DNA of 11,243 nucleotides from Planctomycetota bacterium (GTDB lineage Bacteria; Planctomycetota; B15-G4; JADJEK01): NCBI GenBank assembly GCA_016795255.1, contig JAEUIB010000467.1, positions 1 to 11,243 on the forward strand, read 5' to 3'. The notes beneath the pieces are model-generated. The model made no database searches, was not told where the DNA came from, and saw only the letters and a program-made list of their open reading frames with translations. Below, one piece after another: positions 1-7,400 of the stretch. How positions within the stretch are numbered: the first letter of the stretch is position 1; the number at the start of each line of letters is the position of its first letter. The translations under genes were made by a program, and so were the position numbers.

Positions 1-9
1 TCCGTCGCC

Positions 10-220
10 GGGGAGCCAAACCCGAGGGCAAGGCAGGGGGTCGACGCGACCGACCACTCGTTCATCGCGGACGCGGCGATCCGCTGATACGTCTCGTGTA
101 GGAACCCCAGCCCAACCGCGTTCTTGAGAGGTGCGTGCATCTTTCGCGAGCGGAAGAAGCCGCCCCGCGATTTTGGTCGGTCGCGTCGACCCCCTGCCTT
201 GCCCTCGGGTTCGGCTCCCC
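10..220. repeat. Long inverted repeat, 47-bp arms around a 117-nt centre
   Basis: Arm 1 (10-56) is the reverse complement of arm 2 (174-220) with a single mismatch (position 18 against 212), so 46 of 47 bases match. The identity stops abruptly at both ends of each arm. The 117-nt centre (57-173) shows no recognisable gene. The layout fits a small non-autonomous transposable element (MITE-like) of about 211 bp. The 4-mer TCGC occurs one base outside each end (5-8 and 222-225) and could be a target-site duplication, but in such GC-rich DNA this may be chance. Alternatives are a long structured RNA or a fold-back assembly artefact, since the repeat lies at the window edge. The repeat itself is certain; its nature is not. 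Confidence 0.85.
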
Positions 221-261
221 TTCGCGTCAAAGTCACGCGCGACTCAAGGGCGCGGGAGTTT

Positions 262-301
262 CCAAAGAGGGGCCTCGCTCGTTTGTGAGGCCCCTCTTTG
301 G
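262..301. terminator. Strong 15-bp hairpin, probable bidirectional terminator
   Basis: A perfect 15-bp stem (262-276 pairing with 287-301) encloses a 10-nt loop (277-286). The arms run CCAAAGAGGGGCCTC and its complement. The plus-strand side ends in CTCTTTGG and continues TCGTT, so there is only a poor T tract; the minus-strand exit has none. A stem of this strength in a gene-free spacer is most likely a transcription terminator. It would serve either plus-strand transcription from the repeat region to its left or read-through of the leftward purL-purQ operon, whose last stop codon lies about 190 nt away. The structure is clear; the direction of use is inferred. Confidence 0.7.
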
Positions 302-327
302 TCGTTGGGCCGCCAGGCGTCGGTAGC

Positions 328-456
328 GGGGGGGGGGGGCCCGCGGCGGCGACGCCGCCGCACTTCATCAGGCGCGGCCCCCCGCCTCTCGTGAGGTGCA
401 AGGCGGTACGGCCTTCGGCCTCTGGGTGATGGGGCCCGGGGGCCTTCGGCCCCCGG
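328..456. repeat. G12 homopolymer followed by a cluster of short GC-rich hairpins
   Basis: Positions 328-339 are twelve consecutive G. They are followed by a hairpin with an 8-bp stem and 3-nt loop (343-361), a small hairpin with a tcgt loop (385-396), and a 9-bp stem with a ttc loop (436-456). The 11-mer GGCCTTCGGCC occurs twice, at 410-420 and 441-451, the second copy forming the core of the last hairpin. No credible coding frame crosses the stretch. It resembles a REP-like intergenic cluster downstream of the purine operon, which can stabilise the 3' end of mRNA or end transcription. No family can be named from the sequence alone. Confidence 0.55.
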
Positions 457-459
457 CCT

Positions 460-490
460 GGCCTGACGGAGGCGGAGCCTCCGTAAGGCC
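460..490 (-). terminator. Hairpin at the purQ stop codon, probable operon terminator or 3' stabiliser
   Basis: An outer 5-bp stem (460-464 with 486-490), one mismatched pair and an inner 8-bp stem (466-473 with 477-484) enclose a 3-nt loop. The hairpin begins at the last base of the purQ TAG stop codon (492-490 on the minus strand). No U tract follows on the minus strand, where the sequence continues GC-rich into further hairpins. It is therefore either a factor-assisted terminator or an RNA-stabilising element rather than a classical intrinsic terminator. Confidence 0.5.
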
Positions 491-1269
491 TAGCGCAGCG
501 CCCGCACTGCATTCCTGAAGATCACGGCGCCCGCGCCTTCGTCGTCCTCGCGCAGCGCGGCTCCGGTCCAGCTCGGTGAATGCACGGCGAACATCGCGCG
601 CTCGGGATGCGGCATCAAGCCCATCACGCGACCGGTCGCGTCGACGAGTCCGGCGACGCCGTCGACGCTGCCGTTCGGGTTGTCCGGATAACTCGCGACG
701 CCGCCGTCCTCGGTCACGTACCGGAACGCGACGTAGCCGCCGTCGACGATCTTCTTGTGCGTGGCCGCGTCCTTCGCGACGTACTTCCCTTCGCCGTGCG
801 CGAGCGGCACGTGCAATCGCTGCCCCGGCTCGATGAACACGCTGCGCGGCGACACCGACTCCATCGTCACCCAGCGGTCTTCGTAGCGGCACGAGTCGTT
901 GTCGGCGAGCGTCACGTCCTGCGTGCCGATCCGCGCCGAGATCCCCGGCAGCAGCCCGGTCTTCACCAGCGTCTGGAAGCCGTTGCAGATCCCGAGCACG
1001 ATCCCGCCGCGGTCGACGAGCGCGAGCAGCGGATCGCGCAACCGCGCCAACAGCTCGATCGCCAGCACCTTGCCAGCCGCGATGTCGTCGCCGTACGAGA
1101 AGCCTCCGGGCAGCGCGAGCCCGTCGAACTCGGCGAGCAGCGCGGGCTTCTCCGTCAATCGATTGACGTGCATCGCCGTCGCTTGCGCGCCGTAGCGCTC
1201 GAACGCGAACGCGGTCTCGACGTCGCAATTGGTGCCGGCCGCGCGCAACACGAGGATCCTGGGCTTCAT
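490..1269 (-). CDS. purQ: Phosphoribosylformylglycinamidine synthase, glutaminase subunit PurQ
   Basis: This 259-residue cytoplasmic protein is the class I glutamine amidotransferase subunit of FGAM synthase. It releases ammonia from glutamine for the ATP-dependent conversion of FGAR to FGAM, the fourth step of de novo purine synthesis. Visible family marks are the N-terminal RAAGTNCD segment (residues 9-16), LPGGFSYGDD (53-62), the nucleophile elbow GICNGFQ with Cys95, AHGEGKY (157-163), and the C-terminal catalytic pair in MPHPER (His221, Glu223). All three triad residues are present. The length is slightly above the roughly 220-230 residues of small PurQ proteins. The ATG overlaps the purL stop codon as ATGA (1266-1269), so translation is probably coupled and the two subunits made together. 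The PurS part of the complex is fused to PurL rather than encoded separately. Confidence 0.97.
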   Translation of the reverse strand: MKPRILVLRAAGTNCDVETAFAFERYGAQATAMHVNRLTEKPALLAEFDGLALPGGFSYGDDIAAGKVLAIELLARLRDPLLALVDRGGIVLGICNGFQTLVKTGLLPGISARIGTQDVTLADNDSCRYEDRWVTMESVSPRSVFIEPGQRLHVPLAHGEGKYVAKDAATHKKIVDGGYVAFRYVTEDGGVASYPDNPNGSVDGVAGLVDATGRVMGLMPHPERAMFAVHSPSWTGAALREDDEGAGAVIFRNAVRALR

Positions 1270-4223
1270 CGCGAGTCCTTGTCGTGGCCGCGCGGCGCGT
1301 CCTGCGCCATCGCGGAGCCGAGATCGAGCGAGTGGTGGAACACGTGCGCGAGGTGCTGGACGTCGGCGTCGAGCACGCGCGAACCGGTCAAACTCGTCGC
1401 GCGCACGCGGCCGTCGCCGGTGACCGAGCCGATCACCGCATGCGGCACGTCGGCGAGAATGCGCTCGACGTCGCGCAGGCGCTGCGGCTCGATCTCGAGC
1501 ACGAAGCGCGTCGGCGACTCCGAGAACAGCAGCACGTCGTCGCGTTCGATCGACGGCGCATGTTCTTCACCGTCGGCCGCCGGCACCTTCGCCAGGTCGA
1601 CGTCGACGCCGAGCCCGCGCGAGAACGCCATTTCCGCGAGCGCGACCGCGAGCCCGCCGTCGGACAGGTCGTGGCACGACGTCACCAGGCGTTCCGACGT
1701 CAGCTTCGCCAGCGCGGTGAACACGGCCTTCGCGCGCACCAGATCGACGCGCGGCGGGCAGCGCCCGAGGCGACCGTGCATCGCGTAGTACGCCGAGCCG
1801 CCGAGCTCCGGCCGCGTCAGCCCGAGCAGCACGATCGCGTTGCCGGCGCGCTTGAAGTCCGACGACACCGCGTGACGGACGTCGACGACCAGCGCGATCG
1901 ACGAGATCAGGATCGTGGTGGGGATCTGCACCGTGCCGTTCTGCGTGCGGAACTCGTTGTTCAACGAGTCCTTGCCCGAGATGAACGGCGTCTGCCACGC
2001 GAGCGCGGCGTCGCGGCACGCTTCGGCGACGCGCACGACGGCGCCGAGCACTTCGGGTCGTTCGCAACTCGCCGAGCAGAAGTTGTCGAGCAGCGCGCAT
2101 TCGTCGAAGCGCGCGCCGACGGCGAGCACGTTGCGGATCGCCTCGTCGATCGCGAGCAGTCCCATCGCGTACGCGTCGATGTCGCCGACGCGCGGACAGA
2201 TCCCGTTGCCGATCGCGATGCCGCGGAACGAGTCGAGCTTCGGACGCACGACCGCCGCGTCCGACGGCGTCTTCTGGCCCGGACCAACGAACGGCTTGAT
2301 GACGCTGCCGGCCTGCACTTCGTGGTCGTACTGGTGGACGACCCATTCCTTGCTCGCGATGTCCGGCTGCGCGAACAGCCGCTCGAGCGTCGCGTTGAGG
2401 TCGACTTCGTCGGCGAGCGTCGGCTCCGGTTCGCCGCCGGGCTTGACCGTCGCGGAGCGGACCACGCGCGGCACGCCGTGATGCAGGAACTCGAGATCGA
2501 GGCTGCCGACCTCGACGCCGCGGTAACGCAGCTCGAGTCGTCCCGACGTCGTGAACGTGCCGATCACCGTCGCTTCGACGTCTTCGCGGCGGAACAGCTC
2601 GAGCAGCGCCGCTTCGTGCTGCGGCGGCACCGACAGCACCATGCGCTCCTGCGCCTCGCTGATCCAGATCTCCGCGTACGTGAGTCCGTCGTACTTCAGC
2701 GGCACGCGATCGAGGTCGACGACCGCGCCGAGTCCTTCGGCCATCTCACCGACCGCCGACGACAAGCCGCCCGCGCCGCAGTCCGTGACGCAGGTGTAGA
2801 GCCCGAGGTCGCGCGCTTGGAGTTGCGCGTCGAGGACTTTCTTCTCCTGGATCGCGTTGCCGATCTGGACCGCGCCGGAGTCGAGCGTCTCGGATTCGTG
2901 ATGCAGCTCGCGCGAGCTGAACGTCGCACCGTGGATGCCGTCGCGTCCGGTGCGGCCACCGACGACGACGATGCGATCGCCGGCGCGCGCGCCCTTCTCG
3001 ACCTTGTCCGCGGGCAACAGGCCGACGCTGCCGCAGAACACCAGCGGATTGCCGATGAATCGGCGATCGAACACCAGCGCGCCGTTCGCGGTCGGGATGC
3101 CCATGCGGTTGCCGTAATCGCGGACGCCGGCGACGACGCCCTTCATCACGCGCCGCGGATGCAGCGCGCCGGCGGGCACCTCGCTCGCGGGCAGATCCGG
3201 CGGACCGAAGCAGAACACGTCGGTCGAGACGATCGGCTTCGCGCCGAGGCCCGTGCCCATCGTGTCGCGCAGCACGCCGCCGATGCCCGTGCCCGCGCCG
3301 CCGTACGGCTCGATCGCGGACGGGTGGTTGTGCGTCTCGACCTTGAAGGTCACGTGATGACGATCGTCGAACGCGATGACGCCGGCGTTGTCCTTGAACA
3401 CCGAGATGCACCACGGCCGCGCGAGGTCCTTCGTGGCCTTGAAGATCGTCTCCTTCAGCAAGTTGTCGTAGCGCCGCCCGTCACAGTTCACGGCGCCGGC
3501 GAGCGTCTTGTGCTTGCAGTGCTCGGACCACGTCTGCGCGATCGTCTCGAGTTCGACGTCGGTCGGCGCGCGGCCGAGTTCGGCGAAGTGCTTGCGGATC
3601 GCCTGCATCTCGACCAACGACAGCGACAGGCCGCCCTTCTTGCTGACGTCGAGCAGTTGCGCGTCGTCGCCGGGCAGCGGCACGTCGACGCGCGTGAACG
3701 CGCCGCCGTGGCCGGTCGTCGTCGGATCGATCGCGTGCGGCGCGTCGACCGCGATGTCTTCGATCGCCGCGTTGCCGAGCGCGCGCGCCGCGGCGTCCGC
3801 GAGCTTGTCGGCCGAGACCGTGCCGGCGACGAGGTACGCGGTGTAGGTCCGCACGCCGGCGACCGGCTCGCCGAGCGCCGTGATCGCGCGCAACACGCCG
3901 TCCGCGGCCGGGTCCATCACGCCCTTGCGCTTGACGATGTCGATGCGGTGCGCGAAGCCGGCCGGCGCCTGCGGCCGAGCGTCCGCTTCGAGCACCGTCG
4001 CTTCGTCGACGACCGCGTCCGCCAGCGCCTCGCGCGCGATGCGCTCGGCCGCGGCGCGGCCGCCCGGCAGGGCGAGCGCAAAGCCTCGTACGGACCGGAC
4101 TTTGGACAATCCGGCGAGGCCGAGGCCGCGCAGTTCGGCCAGCGCCGAATTGCCCCGGGAGTCGGAGAACGCGGGCTTGACCTGGACTTCGATACGGAAC
4201 ACGTCGGGTGAAGGCGAAGGCAT
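1266..4223 (-). CDS. purL: FGAM synthase large subunit with fused N-terminal PurS-like pair (PurS-PurS-PurL)
   Basis: The 985-residue product is the synthetase subunit of FGAM synthase and uses ammonia delivered by PurQ to make FGAM from FGAR and ATP. Residues about 8-83 (FRIEVQVKP onward) and 90-160 (RIDIVKRKGVMDP onward) each look like a PurS domain. They are followed by the PurL body from about 190, with TWSEHCKHK (231-239), the ATP/substrate segment KVETHNHPSAIEPYGGAG (294-311), DCGAGGLSSAVGEM (481-494) and SCHDLSDGGLAVALAEM (849-865). Small PurL is about 720-750 residues with separate PurS and PurQ; the enterobacterial single chain is about 1300 and ends in a glutaminase domain. This protein lies between the two: PurS is fused and the glutaminase is separate. 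The ATG at 4223 is chosen because the PurS homology begins a few residues later and a TACCCT box lies just upstream; the frame stays open further upstream without any family resemblance. Confidence 0.96.
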   Translation of the reverse strand: MPSPSPDVFRIEVQVKPAFSDSRGNSALAELRGLGLAGLSKVRSVRGFALALPGGRAAAERIAREALADAVVDEATVLEADARPQAPAGFAHRIDIVKRKGVMDPAADGVLRAITALGEPVAGVRTYTAYLVAGTVSADKLADAAARALGNAAIEDIAVDAPHAIDPTTTGHGGAFTRVDVPLPGDDAQLLDVSKKGGLSLSLVEMQAIRKHFAELGRAPTDVELETIAQTWSEHCKHKTLAGAVNCDGRRYDNLLKETIFKATKDLARPWCISVFKDNAGVIAFDDRHHVTFKVETHNHPSAIEPYGGAGTGIGGVLRDTMGTGLGAKPIVSTDVFCFGPPDLPASEVPAGALHPRRVMKGVVAGVRDYGNRMGIPTANGALVFDRRFIGNPLVFCGSVGLLPADKVEKGARAGDRIVVVGGRTGRDGIHGATFSSRELHHESETLDSGAVQIGNAIQEKKVLDAQLQARDLGLYTCVTDCGAGGLSSAVGEMAEGLGAVVDLDRVPLKYDGLTYAEIWISEAQERMVLSVPPQHEAALLELFRREDVEATVIGTFTTSGRLELRYRGVEVGSLDLEFLHHGVPRVVRSATVKPGGEPEPTLADEVDLNATLERLFAQPDIASKEWVVHQYDHEVQAGSVIKPFVGPGQKTPSDAAVVRPKLDSFRGIAIGNGICPRVGDIDAYAMGLLAIDEAIRNVLAVGARFDECALLDNFCSASCERPEVLGAVVRVAEACRDAALAWQTPFISGKDSLNNEFRTQNGTVQIPTTILISSIALVVDVRHAVSSDFKRAGNAIVLLGLTRPELGGSAYYAMHGRLGRCPPRVDLVRAKAVFTALAKLTSERLVTSCHDLSDGGLAVALAEMAFSRGLGVDVDLAKVPAADGEEHAPSIERDDVLLFSESPTRFVLEIEPQRLRDVERILADVPHAVIGSVTGDGRVRATSLTGSRVLDADVQHLAHVFHHSLDLGSAMAQDAPRGHDKDSR

Positions 4224-4229
4224 GGTCTG

Positions 4230-4258
4230 AGGGTAGAGAGCCCGACGGGCGGACGAAA
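4230..4258 (-). promoter_or_regulatory. Candidate purL promoter giving a leaderless transcript
   Basis: On the minus strand a TACCCT hexamer (4235-4230), fitting the TAnnnT pattern of a sigma-70-type -10 box, lies 6 nt before the purL ATG (4223). A normal start of transcription 6-7 nt after the -10 box would fall on or next to the A of the ATG. In agreement, no Shine-Dalgarno sequence is visible ahead of purL. The -35 position at 16-17 nt spacing reads TTCGTC or TTTCGT, a weak match to TTGACA. The same CTACCCTC octamer precedes accA at 8487-8494. The promoter is inferred from sequence only. Confidence 0.4.
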
Positions 4259-4341
4259 GGTCTCGATTCGCGCTCCCGCAAACGCTGGGTTCGGGGTCCG
4301 GGCCAAGTTCGCGACTTCTCCGGGCCTCGACGTCGTCACCC

Positions 4342-4355
4342 CCACGCCGGCGTGG
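4342..4355. promoter_or_regulatory. Perfect 14-bp palindrome in the divergent spacer
   Basis: CCACGCCGGCGTGG is self-complementary over all 14 bases. It lies between the divergent purL and 4456-8421 genes, 119 nt upstream of the purL ATG and 100 nt upstream of the other start codon. Such a site could bind a dimeric regulator of one or both genes. In GC-rich DNA short palindromes also arise by chance, and no known operator is recognised. The rest of the spacer (4224-4455) shows no other clear element besides the candidate purL promoter. Confidence 0.3.
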
Positions 4356-4455
4356 TGTAGTCGGGATCGGTCCTCGGGGCCCGACGCGCGGAGGAAGGCG
4401 CGTCCAGCGAGTCCCTGCCCGCGTTCGTCCGTGCTTCCTCGGGGGATCCTGGGAG

Positions 4456-7400
4456 ATGCTCGCCATCCGCTGCGCTCGGATCGCGACCGCGCTGTCGGCG
4501 GTCGTGCTGACGATGGTCCAGTCCTTCGCCCAGGACGGGACGATCGCGTTCAACGAGAAGTTCCACGGCGTGATCGCCGACGCCGGCGACACCGACACCG
4601 TCGCGTTCGACGAGGTCGAGGGATCGGTCCTGACGATCACCGTGCGCCGGACGAAGAAGTCGAAACTGTCGCCGACGCTGGAACTGCTCGACGGCGTCAC
4701 GCAGCAGCCGCTCGACGTGTCCGGCTCGCTGAAGCAGACGTCGAAGCGCGCGACGATCCACGAGTTCGTCGCTCCGCATTCGGGCGCGTACGTCGTGCGC
4801 GTCGGCGGCGCGAACGAGACGTTCGGCGGCTATCGCGTCACGGTCACCGGCAAGCCGAAAGCGAAGTTCGCGATCGCGGGTTCGTTCGCGATGCCCGGAG
4901 CGATCCACGACGTCACGTTCGCCGGCCGCGCGGGCAGCTCGCTGACGGCGAAGGTGAAGAGTGGCAAGGCGGCGGCGTTCGCGCAACCGACGGTGCTGGA
5001 ACTCGAAGGACCGTCGGGCGCGCTGGTCGCGGTCGCTGGCGCGTTCGCCAGCAACGCGACGACCGGCACGCTGCAGCTCACCGGCATCACGCTGCCGCAG
5101 ACCGGTGCGTACGTGCTGCGACTCGTCGGCGCGAACGGCACGCAAGGAGCGTTCGCGGGCACGCTGACCGTCAAGCCGCCGAAGGCGACGAAAGGTGTCG
5201 TGTTCGAACCCGGGACGGGCCAAGGCGGCGGCGCGTTCACGCTCACGGACGTCGAGTTCGGCCGCGGGATCGTCGCACTGAACGGCGATTCGATCCACGT
5301 CGTGTCGCCGCTGACGACCGTCGATCTCCACCCGCTGACCGGTCGGCCGGCGGCGAGCTCGCTGCAGAAGCTCTACCCGCAGGTCGCGCTCGACGAGCGT
5401 TTCGCGTTCGGGCTCGGCCCGTTCTTCACGCCACCGATCGTGCCGCGCAACGCGGTGATCGAACTCGTGTTCGATGCGTCGATCGACGTGGACTCGCTGG
5501 CGCTCGATGCCTCGGGGCGACTGTCTGGCGCGTCGCCGATCCAACTCGCGGTGAACGGCGACGAAGTGTTCCCGCGCGCCTACGTCGACGGAGCTCGTGT
5601 CGTCCTCGATCCCGTGGTCGACGGCGCGGTGGGCTTCCCGGCGTCGCCGATCGTCGTCGATGCGACGGGAACCGGCGTCGCGTCGGTGAACGGGACCGCG
5701 ACGCTGACGCTGAACCCGACGAGCCAGCACGAGCTGCGGTCGACGAAGGGTGGGGCGTTCGAGCCGCGAACCGACCTGCTCGGCTCGACCGGCGCCGGTG
5801 GAGCGCCGATCGGATTCAACCCGGGCAACGCGGTGCTCGACTTCGTCGGTCCGATCGGTTCGGGACCGACCGCAGTGAGCTTTCACGGATTCCTGCCCGA
5901 TCTGAAGGCCCCGCGCCTCGCGCGCGAGGTCCGCCACGACGGCACGTTCCTGTACGCGAACGGCGATTCGATCGGCGTCCGCTCGATCACGCTGCGCACG
6001 AACGTCGGCTTCAGCAACGTCGCGAAGTTCGGCAAGGGTGAATGGGCGGACGGCATCGTCCGGATCCGTCCCCTCGGTCCGGATCCGGAGATCGCACAGA
6101 TCCTGTCCTGTCACACGATCGCGGTCGGTGGCGGCCAATTCCAGACCACGTTCCTGCTGGCGGACGACATCGTCGTGCCGCTCGCGAACGGACAGGCTTA
6201 CCAATTGGCCCGTGCGGAGCTGTGGGAGCCCGATCCGGACCATCCACTCGATCCGGTCGGCTTCGATCCTGCGAATCCGCTGCTGAACGAGAACATGGAC
6301 GTCGCGAACTTCTTCGAACTGCGCACCGCCGATGGAACGGTACTGGCGGGGAACGAGATGCCGTCCACCGGCACGATCTCGGTGCGCTTCTCGGAGCCGA
6401 TGGACGCGTCGTCGTTCCAGCCGTACGAGTCGTTCTTCGTCTCGGACGACCCGCCGCTCAGCAATCCGGGCATGAACGAGATCGGCCGAATCGTCGCCAG
6501 CGAGGGACAACGAGCGCTGACGTTCGCACCGGACCGCGAGATCCAATTCGGTCCGCAGGCGGGAACATTCGAGCGCATCGGATTCGGACCGGACGCGCGA
6601 GCCCTGATGGTGCACCTGCGGATCGTGCCGGAGGCCGACATCCTGGTCGCGATCCTCGGCGCCGCGGGCTACGACGCGTTCGTCGACGAAGGGATCCGCG
6701 GGGTCACGGACCTCAGCGGTCGGCCTCTCGCGGTCCCGACGTCGATGATCTCGCCGGCCCAGCCGTACGCGGAACTCCAGCATCCCATCGTCACCGGGGC
6801 CGACGTGGCGTTGGAGCGGCACGGCGCCGTCGTCTTGCGCTTCCGCGGCGAGCCGATCACCGGCTTCGCGTCGAATGGCTCGCCTGGCGCGACGTACCGG
6901 GATCTGTCCGAGAGTCTGTGCGGTCCCGAGGGCAACGTGTTCGGACCGCGCATCCCCGACATCGACTTGTATTCGAACGGGTTCCTCGCGGGCGCGCCCG
7001 TCGCGTTCTTCCAGAAGGTCCACGACGAGTTCAATCCGCCGAGCGACCAGACGACGATGCTGCCGTTCGCGACGGGCACCTCGACGCCGATCGGAGGGTT
7101 CTCCGTGGTCGGTGGCGCGCGATTCCAGCACGTCTACCGCGCGGCCGACTGTTCGCCGGACGTGCAGTCGCTGGCGGGCACGATGCTGCATCTGCGTCGC
7201 GTGAGCTTCGCGCCGATCGGCGGCAGCGTCACGCCGACGACGATCCCGGACTTCCAGATCCACGGCGGTCACACGCGCTACCTGCCGCTGACGTCGACAG
7301 GGGGCGGGATCCCGAACTCCCCCGAGAGCGGTCTCGGCTTCCTGATGGGCGGCACGTTCGCGACGATCGGCAACGAGGCGACCGGCAAACTGCCGGGCAA

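Noticed and set aside
1..234. Minus-strand open frame running off the left edge, with a possible GTG at 234 and an ATG at 140 (product starting MHAPLKNAVGLGFLHETY).
   Set aside because: It runs through both arms of the inverted repeat, has no ribosome site, shows weaker third-position GC bias than the real genes, and matches no family I know. The part left of the window might change this view.
131..394. Overlapping plus-strand open frames across the repeat, terminator and G12 tract.
   Set aside because: They cross a strong terminator hairpin and low-complexity DNA and give Arg/Gly-rich products with no family resemblance.
1284..4211. A 975-codon plus-strand open frame opposite purL.
   Set aside because: A mirror frame caused by GC-rich third positions; the product is dominated by Arg, Ala, Asp and Val with no domains, while the minus strand encodes clear PurL.
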